From Acinetobacter sp. Ac_5812 (lineage in GTDB: Bacteria > Pseudomonadota > Gammaproteobacteria > Pseudomonadales > Moraxellaceae), in assembly GCF_013072695.1 (NCBI RefSeq), contig NZ_LXUK01000005.1, positions 124,001 through 188,000 on the forward strand: a DNA stretch of 64,000 bases. Direction: 5' to 3'. The notes beneath the pieces were generated by a model. The model saw only the letters and a program-made list of their open reading frames with translations. It did not search any database and was not told the DNA's origin. The stretch's first letter is position 1, and every line of letters starts with the position of its first letter. Below are positions 1-8,446 of the stretch, one piece after another. Both the position numbers and the translations under genes were made by a program.

Positions 1-112
1 GACGACATACAAGACCTTCATGTTATTCATTCAAGAAACAGAATAGCGGTTGTCTTGAAAATTCCTTTTGAATGTGCAGTTTTACTTCGAAAACTTAATG
101 CTATATATGGAC
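1..112. other. left-edge intergenic stretch
   Basis: This stretch lies downstream of the minus-strand hemolysin III gene and runs off the window. I see no convincing gene, promoter or terminator in it. Confidence 0.4.
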
Positions 113-772
113 TTATAATACATAACAGTAGATTGCCAAAAAGTGTAACCCTGCGCCTAATAGCACAAAAACATGCCAAATTGCGTGGGTATATCTTACC
201 TTTTTTAAGGCATAAAACAATGTGCCGATGGTATAAGCCAATCCCCCTGCAATCAGCAGTTGTACCGCTTCTTTAGACAGATAACGTTGCATATCATCCA
301 TCACCAAAACAGCCAGCCAACCCATGACTAAATAGGCGGCCAAAGATAGCTTTTGGAAGCGATGAATGAAGACCAGTTTGAACAACGTCCCGATCAGGGC
401 AATGGCCCATAAGGCGATCAGTAAGTAATGCGCCTTAGCGGTCGGAATGGCGATACTGAGAAAAGGGGTATAGGTGCCCGCAATTAGATAGTAAATCGCG
501 GTATGATCCAGTTTCTTATACCAATAGCGTTTACGTTCGTCTTGGGCAAAGTGATACAGCATGGAACTACTCAGTAATAGCACCAAGCTAAAGCCATAGA
601 CCCATAAGCTGATCCATTGTCCTAAAGGTAGGCCATAGCCTTTGATGATCAAAAAGATTGAGGCAATTAAAGCCAGTACTGCGCCAGCCCCATGACTATA
701 GGCATTAATCAGTTCTTCTTTGGGGTCATAGTCCAGCAATGTGTTTGTGTTCATCAAGCGATCTGGTTGCAT
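113..772 (-). CDS. hemolysin III family (YqfA/TrhA-like) membrane protein
   Basis: A 219-residue polytopic inner-membrane protein of the Hly-III/PAQR superfamily. After a short hydrophilic N terminus (DPKEELINAYSHGAGAVLAL) it has about seven hydrophobic helices. The family metal-site signatures are visible: SMLYHF near residue 92, KKLDHTAIYYLIAGTYTP near residue 110, and a C-terminal IWHVFVLLGAGLHF. Length fits the family. Bacterial members are named after a hemolysin activity but are more often linked to membrane-energy or lipid homeostasis, so no physiological role is assigned. An in-frame ATG at 754 is an equally plausible start; neither start has a strong Shine-Dalgarno sequence. The next gene is divergent. 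Confidence 0.88.
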   Translation of the reverse strand: MQPDRLMNTNTLLDYDPKEELINAYSHGAGAVLALIASIFLIIKGYGLPLGQWISLWVYGFSLVLLLSSSMLYHFAQDERKRYWYKKLDHTAIYYLIAGTYTPFLSIAIPTAKAHYLLIALWAIALIGTLFKLVFIHRFQKLSLAAYLVMGWLAVLVMDDMQRYLSKEAVQLLIAGGLAYTIGTLFYALKKVRYTHAIWHVFVLLGAGLHFLAIYCYVL

Positions 773-855
773 AAAAATACAACTGTATCGTAATGCAATT
801 TCCCTTTTAAAGTAAGACGCTTTAAAATTTAGTTTCTATTTGTCAGGTTTTCATT

Positions 856-2073
856 ATGTTTGCGCCGAAATTTTCTTTTGAACAAGAACAGCAGTTTTTC
901 TTGGATATCCAGCAATCTATTGAAAATAAAAGCTTTGATCGTCTGATTTTGAGTCAGTACAAAGGCGAAATGGCACAATTAGAAAAGATGACTTTCCGTG
1001 TAATTGAACTACAGGGTCAGGCAAGTTTATCTTGTTTATATCATTACACCACACAAGACATGACCAAAAACTATGCGATTGATGAAGGCTTAGAAAAAAT
1101 TGCTGAGCTATTGAACCTGTCTAAGCAAGCCAATCTATTCACTTCTGATCAAGATATTCAACTCAAGAAAAATAAAAAGAAAGCGATGTTGAATAGCCAG
1201 AAAAAACAAGTTCCTACAGCCAAAATAGAACAACAGCAGCATGATCGTGAAAAGCAGCGTTATGTACAACAACAAAGTCCATTTTTAAAGTATCTCGGTA
1301 TTACCGATGAAAAAGGGCAAATCATTCCAAGCATGGCGCGTAAGTGGAAGCAGATTAATAAATTTATTGAAATCTTTTCGCATGCCTATGAGCAGATTGA
1401 TGCATCACAGCAAGAATTGAATATTGTCGATTTTGGTTCAGGAAAGGGCTATTTAACCTTTGCCTTGTATGACTATCTACAAGCACAACAGAAAACACCG
1501 TTAATTACGGGAGTTGAACTGCGTTCAAACTTAGTTGAGTTTTGCCAAGATGTTGCTGCTCAGACCGGTTTTAATCATCTTGATTTTTTTGAAGGGGATG
1601 TGCGGAGTTATCAACCTGAAAAGTTGGATGTAATGATCGCCTTACATGCTTGTGATATTGCGACTGACTTTGCCATTCATACCGGTATTCGTCTGAATGC
1701 GTCGATGATTATGTGCGCGCCGTGTTGCCATAAGGAACTCCGTCCACAGCTAAAAAGTCCAGAGGTGTTACAGCCGATGTTGCAATTCGGGATTCATGCA
1801 GGGCAACAGGCGGAAATGCTGACCGATACTTTACGTGCCTTATTGTTAAAAGCTTATGGTTATGAAACCAAAGTATTCGAGTTTGTGTCTTTGGAGCATA
1901 CCAGTAAGAATAAAATGATTTTGGCGACGAAACGAAAGGATATTCAGCAACCCGATGCAAAAATCATGCAGCAAATCCAAGCGTTGAAAACCATGTATGG
2001 CATTGAAAAACAGAGTCTGGAATTGTTATTGCAAGATCAAATGCCAATCGAGAATATCGGTTGTAAGTGCTAA
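856..2073 (+). CDS. SAM-dependent methyltransferase, Methyltransf_32 type
   Basis: A 405-residue soluble protein. Residues 1-180 are charged and glutamine-rich with no recognised domain. Residues about 185-380 form a class I Rossmann methyltransferase fold: motif I is VDFGSGKGYLTFALYDYL, the acidic end of strand 2 is in GVELR, and a later LHACDIATDF strand is followed by the conserved cysteine pair in CAPCCHKEL. That layout matches the Methyltransf_32 family, in which the substrate is unknown. It could act on RNA or a small molecule. The gene stands alone and ends just before a perfect inverted repeat. Confidence 0.8.
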   Translation: MFAPKFSFEQEQQFFLDIQQSIENKSFDRLILSQYKGEMAQLEKMTFRVIELQGQASLSCLYHYTTQDMTKNYAIDEGLEKIAELLNLSKQANLFTSDQDIQLKKNKKKAMLNSQKKQVPTAKIEQQQHDREKQRYVQQQSPFLKYLGITDEKGQIIPSMARKWKQINKFIEIFSHAYEQIDASQQELNIVDFGSGKGYLTFALYDYLQAQQKTPLITGVELRSNLVEFCQDVAAQTGFNHLDFFEGDVRSYQPEKLDVMIALHACDIATDFAIHTGIRLNASMIMCAPCCHKELRPQLKSPEVLQPMLQFGIHAGQQAEMLTDTLRALLLKAYGYETKVFEFVSLEHTSKNKMILATKRKDIQQPDAKIMQQIQALKTMYGIEKQSLELLLQDQMPIENIGCKC

Positions 2074-2100
2074 TCACATGCATTGATTGCTGGATAAATC

Positions 2101-2134
2101 TAACGATATCAATCAATATGGGTTGATATCGTTA
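2101..2134. repeat. perfect 12-bp inverted repeat
   Basis: TAACGATATCAA and its exact complement TTGATATCGTTA are separated by ten bases between the methyltransferase and the next gene. No T tract follows, so a rho-independent terminator is not obvious. It could be a transcript-end hairpin or a protein-binding dyad for the gene starting at 2190. Confidence 0.55.
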
Positions 2135-2189
2135 CTTATGCGATAGGGTTGTAAATAAAAATTGAAGAATAACAAGTCGAGTCATTCCA

Positions 2190-2822
2190 ATGATGAAAAA
2201 CAAAATGTATCTCGCTATTTTGCTCTTGGTCTTCTCCAATTTAAGTGAAGCAAAAGAGTTTGAGAGTCCACTCAATCAGAAGGGCGTTGTCAGTTTTAAT
2301 CCTTCAACGCAAGCCAGAGTTCGTTTATATGGCCAAAATGGTCAGCAAATATATATGCAGCATACTTTTGATTGTAAAAATAGAAAACAAGGGATACGTG
2401 AAAATTTAAGTGGCTACGGGGCATGGAATGCTTTCAAAACCTATACCCGAATCAATATGAATTATTCGATTGGTATGCCACGCACAATCATACAAAAGGA
2501 CATTGAGCAGAATTTTAATACCTATCAGATGGTGACCTATAAGGAATATGTGGTAACTGCCAATCAACCGATCAATCTGCATGGATTTGTAGTGGGTACA
2601 GAGCAGACTACGGGCAAAGCCAAAGTGGTCGATGGATGTGAGAATACGGAAGCTTCATTTAAACCACAAGCAGGCCGCGAGTATGAAATATTGGGAGAGA
2701 ATGAAAACCAGCAATGCCAATTTAAGGTCTATGATTTAGCGTCGAAGCAATTGGTTCCTGTCTCAGAGCAAGCCTATATCTGCCCAAAAGATAAGTGGAA
2801 GTTTTGGAGAAAAGACGAATAA
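2190..2822 (+). CDS. secreted hypothetical protein with four cysteines
   Basis: A 210-residue protein with a clear signal peptide (MMKNKMYLAILLLVFSNL, probable cleavage after SEA at about residue 22). The mature part contains four cysteines (in FDCKN, DGCEN, QQCQF and YICPK), which would allow two disulfides in the periplasm. I recognise no domain. The first two codons are both ATG, so the start may be 2190 or 2193. It faces a convergent minus-strand gene. Periplasmic or extracellular location is inferred from the signal peptide only. Confidence 0.7.
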   Translation: MMKNKMYLAILLLVFSNLSEAKEFESPLNQKGVVSFNPSTQARVRLYGQNGQQIYMQHTFDCKNRKQGIRENLSGYGAWNAFKTYTRINMNYSIGMPRTIIQKDIEQNFNTYQMVTYKEYVVTANQPINLHGFVVGTEQTTGKAKVVDGCENTEASFKPQAGREYEILGENENQQCQFKVYDLASKQLVPVSEQAYICPKDKWKFWRKDE

Positions 2823-2852
2823 AGATGAACACTTTGATTTTTTCCAGTCAGA

Positions 2853-2882
2853 TGACAAACTCCCAATAAGAGAAGTTTGTCA
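2853..2882. terminator. hairpin between convergent genes
   Basis: A 9-bp perfect stem (TGACAAACT with AGTTTGTCA) lies between two convergent genes. There is no strong T run on either side, so it is only a candidate bidirectional transcript end. Confidence 0.35.
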
Positions 2883-2895
2883 GGGGTAAAACTGG

Positions 2896-3123
2896 TTAAT
2901 GCTGTTCTGTTACGACTTCAGAAGTGGCTGATTGTTGAGTGTGTTGCTGTTCTTGCTGTTGCGCTTTACGTTGTGCACCTGGCATATAATCAGGTTCTTG
3001 GGTCATGGCCAAATAGAAAAAGCTTAAAAAGATGGTGCTGAGTACACCGACAATGATGACAAATTTCCATCCCAATACCGTTTCTTCATTTGAATCTTTT
3101 TTGGGGGATGGTTGGTTATTCAT
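2896..3123 (-). CDS. small single-pass membrane protein with EPDYMP motif (copy 1)
   Basis: A 75-residue protein: short polar N terminus, one transmembrane helix (WKFVIIVGVLSTIFLSFFYL), then the motif QEPDYMPGAQ and a glutamine- and histidine-rich tail. The start at 3123 is chosen because TTGGAA lies just upstream and because it aligns with the paralogue at 4487-4711, which shares the helix position and the EPDYMP motif. The predicted topology is N-in with the tail in the periplasm. Function is unknown. The two copies flank the patatin gene, all on the same strand. Confidence 0.72.
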   Translation of the reverse strand: MNNQPSPKKDSNEETVLGWKFVIIVGVLSTIFLSFFYLAMTQEPDYMPGAQRKAQQQEQQHTQQSATSEVVTEQH

Positions 3124-3296
3124 AATAAATTCCAAAAATAACAAAAAACAAAACTAGATTTTGCGCCTTTTTGGACTGATTTGCCAAGTAAAAATATGGA
3201 GTTGGGGGAAAGTGATCAGCAATGGGCTCATACTTTAGAGAGGGAAGCGTATTAAGAATAAAACCGCTTCACCATCCAAAGTCGACTGAATAAGGA

Positions 3297-4151
3297 TTAA
3301 AGCGTATTCCAGTCTTCAATCGCTTTATAGCCTGTTTCTAGACCCACATCATAACTATAGCGAATCTTGGCTTTATCCTTAGAAAGACGACCTGCCATGT
3401 TTTTTAAATCAGGGGGACACACTTCCAAAATTTTCTGGTTAGCGGCTGAGCGGGTAAATTCGACGGCATCGTTATAACGTTGTGTGCGAGTCAAAAGACT
3501 ATGCGCAAAACCACGTTGCTGCTTAAACAGGTATTTGGCAAGCAATTGGTCACCTTTACTGCTGGCCTTATAATAACTTTTCGGGCGAGTTCTGAGTACC
3601 ATGAGTTTAGAGACATCATGCTGTTGTGCCGCCCAATGTACGGGTAAGGCATCGGCCACACCCCCATCAAAGTAGGGCTCACCAAAAACCTCAACGGCTT
3701 GACGTGTTAATACCGGAATCGAGCTCGAGGCTCTTAATCCATCAAGGATATTGTCTTTGGAGGCTTTGATATAAGTGGCTTCACCTGAAATGGCATGCGT
3801 CAATACCATATAAAATTCAGGGTGATTGGCAAACAGATGGGCTTGATTGAGCGGATGCTCTTTTTCGACGATGTCCCACATCCATTTTAAATCCAGTAAG
3901 TCACCACCTTTGAAAAAGCGACCATATTGAATAAACTCAGAACGAAGCGAGTGATCGAGATAGAGATTTAGGGTGCGGCCTTGCTGTGCTGCGAGGTAGT
4001 TGGCCACATTGGTTGAGCCTGAAGAGACGCCAACGCAGAGATCAAAAGGATTAAATTGTTGCTGTAAAAATGCATCTAAGACACCGCTGGTGAATGCACC
4101 GCGCATTCCACCACCTTCAACGACCAGTGCCTGACGATTTTGTTGAAGCAT
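3297..4151 (-). CDS. patatin-like phospholipase (YjjU type)
   Basis: A 284-residue lipid acyl hydrolase of the patatin family. The oxyanion loop is GGGMRGAF near residue 14, the nucleophile elbow is GVSSGS (Ser near residue 44), and the catalytic aspartate is in FDGGVADALPV near residue 187. Together these form the Ser-Asp dyad. The C-terminal 100 residues carry the helical extension seen in YjjU-like proteins. No signal peptide is present, so it is probably cytoplasmic or membrane-peripheral. The lipid substrate is not predictable. The 5' untranslated region contains an inverted repeat and a dispersed 269-bp element. Confidence 0.88.
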   Translation of the reverse strand: MLQQNRQALVVEGGGMRGAFTSGVLDAFLQQQFNPFDLCVGVSSGSTNVANYLAAQQGRTLNLYLDHSLRSEFIQYGRFFKGGDLLDLKWMWDIVEKEHPLNQAHLFANHPEFYMVLTHAISGEATYIKASKDNILDGLRASSSIPVLTRQAVEVFGEPYFDGGVADALPVHWAAQQHDVSKLMVLRTRPKSYYKASSKGDQLLAKYLFKQQRGFAHSLLTRTQRYNDAVEFTRSAANQKILEVCPPDLKNMAGRLSKDKAKIRYSYDVGLETGYKAIEDWNTL

Positions 4152-4159
4152 TGAAAATC

Positions 4160-4207
4160 TCGAATATCATGATAAATCCATGTTTTACACGGATTTATCA
4201 TATTCGA
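4160..4207. repeat. inverted repeat upstream of the patatin gene
   Basis: TCGAATATCATGATAAATCC and its near complement GGATTTATCATATTCGA face each other across 11 bases, with a three-base bulge. It lies immediately 5' of the patatin start codon and abuts the dispersed element at 4212. It could be a leader hairpin or an operator. Confidence 0.5.
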
Positions 4208-4211
4208 CAAC

Positions 4212-4480
4212 AGGGTCTGTTGATATTTCATCCATGCATTGCGTTATCGGCTAAAACGACATAAACAAGGCATGAAATGAAGGCAATGGCGATACCCTTG
4301 TCAAGTTTCATAACGCAGTTTATGGATGTTTTAGCCATAACCCTGCGGGACAGGGACATTTTTTGCCGCTACTTCGTTATGCCTTAATTTATTTAGAATA
4401 ACTAAATTGCATAAGACATGCCTTGTATCGTCTAAAAAATGTTCTCTGTCGCAAGTATCTCTGAAATGTCGACAGACCCT
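4212..4480. repeat. dispersed 269-bp element with inverted ends, copy 1
   Basis: The element begins AGGGTCTGTTGATATTTC and ends GAAATGTCGACAGACCCT, so its termini are inverted repeats of about 18 bp. Its interior shares ordered blocks with copies at 12850-13117 and 29207-29474, including AAGTTTCATAACG, CATAACCCT-CGGG, TTTTTTGCCGCTA and CTAAAAAATGTTCTCTG. It has no meaningful open frame. I could not find a clear target duplication. The structure resembles a MITE or another non-autonomous mobile repeat. With the inverted repeat at 4160-4207 it fills most of the 4152-4486 gap. Confidence 0.8.
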
Positions 4481-4486
4481 AATATT

Positions 4487-4711
4487 TTAGTGATTGTGTT
4501 GATGTGCTTCCGTTGCCCCTGTTTCTGTTGTCACTGATGATTGTGACATTTCAGCTGGGGTAGCCGCTTTCTTTTGATTCATTGGCATATAATCTGGTTC
4601 ATTATTAATAGCCAAGTAGAAAATCACCATAAACAGTACACTGAGAATTGTGGTGATAATTAATGCTTTCCAACCCCAAGGCGAAGTTTCTGGGCAGAGT
4701 TTTTCAGACAT
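4487..4711 (-). CDS. small single-pass membrane protein with EPDYMP motif (copy 2)
   Basis: A 74-residue paralogue of the protein at 2896-3123. It has a polar N terminus (MSEKLCPETSPWGWKAL), one transmembrane helix, the shared NNEPDYMPMNQ segment, and a threonine-rich tail ending in histidines. The start at 4711 is preferred over an upstream ATG at 4780 because the extra residues would add an unrelated hydrophobic stretch and the paralogue has no such extension. Function is unknown. Confidence 0.72.
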   Translation of the reverse strand: MSEKLCPETSPWGWKALIITTILSVLFMVIFYLAINNEPDYMPMNQKKAATPAEMSQSSVTTETGATEAHQHNH

Positions 4712-4814
4712 AAGAAATTTCCAAATGATGCAAAAAAATAAAGCAGAATTGCTAAAGTTATAGCATAAATTGTGATGCATTACTCAGATGTTTTGCTGTG
4801 ATTTTGTCGAGCAT

Positions 4815-4855
4815 ATAAAAAAGCCCGTACAGACAAGGAGTTCCATACGGGCCTT
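4815..4855 (-). terminator. rho-independent terminator after the hydratase/dehydrogenase gene
   Basis: On the minus strand GCCCGTA and TACGGGC form a 7-bp GC-rich stem with a long loop, followed by six T residues. It lies just beyond the stop codon at 4878. Confidence 0.75.
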
Positions 4856-4877
4856 AATTGGCTTGGCTAAATCGAGA

Positions 4878-7013
4878 TTATTGAATCACAGTATTTTGCT
4901 GTGCTTGTTCTTTCAATAACTTTGGTGGTGTAAAACGGTCACCATATTGTGCCGCCAGTTGCTCAGCACGTTGTAAGGATTTTTGAATGCCGTTCTGATT
5001 CAGGAATTGAATGGCACCACCTGTCCAAGGGGCAAAGCCAATTCCAAAAATCGACCCGACATTGGCATCAATCACTGATTCTAAAACCCCTTCTTCATAG
5101 CAACGTAACGTATCCAGTGCCTGCACAAACAGGAAACGGTCAATCATGTCTTGTTCAGAAATCGTATCGTCTTTCTGCCAGCGACTAAGCCCATCCCATA
5201 AATGCTTTTTACCATTTTCAGGATAGTCATAGAAACCTGCACCTGCCGCTTTTCCTTTACGGTTCAGTTCATGAATCATGGTATATACCACTTCATCCAC
5301 AGGAGTTTTTGGCAAATCTTTACCTTCTGCTTGCAAGGCTTTACGGGTTTCCCCAGCAACATGCTCAGTCAACGTTAAAGACACTTCATCCTGAATCGCC
5401 AGTGGACCAACAGGCATACCTGCTTTCAATGCTGCCATTTCAATTTTGGCAGGGTGTACACCTTCTGCGAGTAAACGCATTCCTTCTTGGATGAAAGTAC
5501 CAAACACGCGACTGGTAAAGAAGCCACGGCTGTCATTCACCACGATTGGGATTTTGGCAATTTGTTGAACAAAGTCATAAGCCTTCGCCAAAGTTTCGGC
5601 AGAGGTTTGTTTGCCTTTGATAATTTCAACCAGTTGCATTTTATCGACTGGACTAAAGAAATGTAGTCCAATGAATTTTTGAGCATCTTTACTCGCCGTC
5701 GCCAAACCTGTGATGGGCAGGGTAGAGGTATTCGATGCAAAGATTCCACCTTCAGCCAAATATTGTTCAGCTTCCTGAGTCACTTTAGCTTTCAGTTCTT
5801 GGTTTTCAAATACTGCTTCGATGATCAGGTCACAGCCTTGCAGATCTGCTGCATTTGCCGTTGCAGTAATCAGTGCTAAAACTTGGTCACGCTTTTCTGC
5901 GCTCATACGACCTTGTGAAACACGTTTATCCAATAGTTTCTGTGAATAAGCTTTGCCTTTTTCTGCATTTTCAACAGAGACATCTTTGAGGACGACCGGA
6001 ATGCCTTTGATTGCAGTTGAATAGGCAATGCCTGCACCCATCATCCCTGCACCTAACACACCGACTTTAGTCGCTTGCCATTTTGCAACATCCGCAGGGC
6101 GACTTGCACCAGACTTAATTGCATTGAGACCATGCCAAAAAGTACCGATCATATTCTTAGAAATCTGACCGACTGTGAGTTGAGTAAAGTAACGTGATTC
6201 GATACGTAAAGCGGTATCAACATCAACCTGCGCACCTTCTACTGCTGCCGCCATGATCGCTTCAGGCGCAGGATAGCAACCTTTGGTTTTGTCACGCAGC
6301 ATCGCAGGAGCAATCGCAAGCACTTGTGCTACCGCAGGCGTTTTTGGATCGCCACCTGGAATCTTGTAGCCTTTGACATCAAAAGGTTGTTGCGATTTCG
6401 GATTGGCTTTGACCCAAGCAATCGCCTTGTCTAACAGCTCTTGTTCGTTCTCAGCGGTGTCATGAACTAAGCCGAGCGATTTTGCTTTATCCACGCCAAA
6501 CTGCTTACCTTCCATCAAAAATGGAAATGCATTTTGTAAGCCAAGCAAACGTACCATACGCACAATACCGCCACCACCTGGCAGTAAGCCTAAAGTGACC
6601 TCAGGCAAACCAAATTTGGTTTTTGGGTCATTGATGGCAATACGGTAGTGACAGCCCAATGCAATTTCCCAACCACCACCAAGTGCCGTACCATTTAAGG
6701 CAGCAACAACAGGCACACCCAAAGTTTCAATCGCACGTAAGTCACCTTTGAGCTCTTCAATCATTTTGAAGAATTCAGTGGCATGTTCAGGTTGTACTTG
6801 AATCAGCTCATCCAAGTCACCGCCTGCAAAGAAGGTTTTCTTGGCAGAACGGAAAATAATACCTTTTAGATCGGTTTCTGCTTTAAGCTTTTGGCTGACG
6901 TCATTGAGTGAATCACGGAATTCTGCATTCATGGTATTGGCAGATTGACCCGATGAATCAAGGGTAAGAATTACAATATTGTCAGCGTTTTTTTCGTATT
7001 TAATAGCGCTCAT
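4878..7013 (-). CDS. FadB-type enoyl-CoA hydratase / 3-hydroxyacyl-CoA dehydrogenase
   Basis: A 711-residue bifunctional beta-oxidation enzyme. Residues 1-200 form an enoyl-CoA hydratase/isomerase domain (AGGDLDEL oxyanion region, LGGGWEIAL, and the FGLPEVTLGLLPGGGG loop with its catalytic glutamate). From about residue 330 a Rossmann NAD site (VGVLGAGMMGAGIA) and the HFFSPVDKMQLVEII catalytic His-Glu segment mark the dehydrogenase, followed by the C-terminal helical domain. It hydrates trans-2-enoyl-CoA and oxidises the resulting 3-hydroxyacyl-CoA. The start at 7013 is chosen for its AGGAG ribosome binding site. Ten bases separate it from the upstream thiolase gene. The thiolase-first order differs from E. 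coli fadBA, so this may be a paralogue of the housekeeping pair. Confidence 0.9.
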   Translation of the reverse strand: MSAIKYEKNADNIVILTLDSSGQSANTMNAEFRDSLNDVSQKLKAETDLKGIIFRSAKKTFFAGGDLDELIQVQPEHATEFFKMIEELKGDLRAIETLGVPVVAALNGTALGGGWEIALGCHYRIAINDPKTKFGLPEVTLGLLPGGGGIVRMVRLLGLQNAFPFLMEGKQFGVDKAKSLGLVHDTAENEQELLDKAIAWVKANPKSQQPFDVKGYKIPGGDPKTPAVAQVLAIAPAMLRDKTKGCYPAPEAIMAAAVEGAQVDVDTALRIESRYFTQLTVGQISKNMIGTFWHGLNAIKSGASRPADVAKWQATKVGVLGAGMMGAGIAYSTAIKGIPVVLKDVSVENAEKGKAYSQKLLDKRVSQGRMSAEKRDQVLALITATANAADLQGCDLIIEAVFENQELKAKVTQEAEQYLAEGGIFASNTSTLPITGLATASKDAQKFIGLHFFSPVDKMQLVEIIKGKQTSAETLAKAYDFVQQIAKIPIVVNDSRGFFTSRVFGTFIQEGMRLLAEGVHPAKIEMAALKAGMPVGPLAIQDEVSLTLTEHVAGETRKALQAEGKDLPKTPVDEVVYTMIHELNRKGKAAGAGFYDYPENGKKHLWDGLSRWQKDDTISEQDMIDRFLFVQALDTLRCYEEGVLESVIDANVGSIFGIGFAPWTGGAIQFLNQNGIQKSLQRAEQLAAQYGDRFTPPKLLKEQAQQNTVIQ

Positions 7014-7023
7014 GTTGTGCTCC

Positions 7024-8229
7024 TTACACCAACTCAATAATGGTGGCAATCCCCATTCCACCACCGACACACAATGTAGCCAAGCCACGTTTTTTACCTT
7101 GACGCTCTAATTCATCCAGCAAAGTGCCTAGAATCATCGCGCCAGTCGCACCCAATGGATGACCCATCGCAATGGCACCGCCATTGACATTGACTTTCTC
7201 GGCTGGAACCTTGAGCTCATTGATAAAACGCATCACCACGGCCGCAAATGCTTCATTGACTTCAAATAGGTCAATATCATCAATCGTTAAGCCAGCTTTG
7301 GCCAAGGCTTTACGTGCAGCAGGCGCAGGACCTGTCAGCATGATGGTCGGGTCTGTACCCACCAATGCGGTTGCCAATACTTTGGCACGTGGCTTTAAGC
7401 CTTGTTCTTTGACGGCTTTTTCAGAAGCCAATAACACCACCGCAGCGCCATCAACAATGCCTGAGGAGTTACCCGCATGATGCACATGGTTGATTTTTTG
7501 TGCTTCAGGATACTTCTGTAGTGCAACCGCATCGAAGCCCATTTGTCCCATCATTTCAAAGCTGGCATTGAGTTTTGCTAAGCCTTCAACTGTGGTCGCA
7601 CCTCGAATAAATTCATCTTTTTCTAAGATCAGCACACCTGAATGATCTTTAACTGGCACCACAGATTTATCGAAATAACCTTTGGCCTGTGCTGCCGCTG
7701 CTTTTTGTTGTGAGCCGACTGCAAACGCATCAACATCTTCACGGCTATAGCCATCTAAGGTTGCAATGAGGTCTGCACCAACGCCTTGTGGTACAAAAGA
7801 AGATTTTAAGTTGGTTTCAGGATCAAGTGCCCAAGGGCCGCCATCAGAACCCATTGGGATACGTGACATGGATTCCACACCGCCTGCAACGACCACATCT
7901 TCCCAACCAGAGCGGACTTTTTGTGCTGCTAAATTGACTGCTTCCAAACCAGATGCACAGAAACGGTTGATTTGCACACCTGCCACATCATCATTCCACC
8001 CTGCGGCAATCGCAGCGGTTTTGGCAATATCGCCCCCTTGATCAGCAATCGGTGTGACACAACCTAAAACGATGTCATCGACTTTTGAGGTGTCTAGTTG
8101 GTGACGTTGTTGTAATTCATTCAGTAATGATGTCAGTAAAGTAATGGGTTTAACTTCATGCAGTGAGCCATCTTTTTTTCCTTTTCCGCGTGGCGTGCGA
8201 ATGGCATCAATAATGTAGGCCTCGCTCAT
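7024..8229 (-). CDS. acetyl-CoA C-acyltransferase (thiolase)
   Basis: A 401-residue thiolase. The nucleophilic cysteine is in [13 protein letters not shown] near residue 87. The C-terminal catalytic histidine is in [15 protein letters not shown] and the second cysteine in LCVGGGMG. It would cleave 3-ketoacyl-CoA to acetyl-CoA plus a shortened acyl-CoA, the step after the enzyme encoded immediately downstream. Start 8229 has AAGGA seven bases upstream. The two genes form an operon. Chain-length preference cannot be read from the sequence. Confidence 0.9.
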   Translation of the reverse strand: MSEAYIIDAIRTPRGKGKKDGSLHEVKPITLLTSLLNELQQRHQLDTSKVDDIVLGCVTPIADQGGDIAKTAAIAAGWNDDVAGVQINRFCASGLEAVNLAAQKVRSGWEDVVVAGGVESMSRIPMGSDGGPWALDPETNLKSSFVPQGVGADLIATLDGYSREDVDAFAVGSQQKAAAAQAKGYFDKSVVPVKDHSGVLILEKDEFIRGATTVEGLAKLNASFEMMGQMGFDAVALQKYPEAQKINHVHHAGNSSGIVDGAAVVLLASEKAVKEQGLKPRAKVLATALVGTDPTIMLTGPAPAARKALAKAGLTIDDIDLFEVNEAFAAVVMRFINELKVPAEKVNVNGGAIAMGHPLGATGAMILGTLLDELERQGKKRGLATLCVGGGMGIATIIELV

Positions 8230-8446
8230 AGGTTTTCCTTGTATCACCTTAAAATTGTTGTTTATCGAGTGTACTCAATTTAAATGTCAGTGCAATGATG
8301 ATAAACATTGACAAGTTTGATGTTTTTCGCCAATGGGATGGGAAATTCAAACAATCGTTAATTTTGGTGTCTTTTGATAAGTCTGACAGTGTCTTCGATT
8401 AGACTAGTGCTTGAAAATGAGAGATAGAAATGATGAGCGAAACTAC

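Noticed and set aside
55..276. 73-codon plus-strand frame at the left edge
   Set aside because: It overlaps the hemolysin III gene on the other strand and has no recognisable features.
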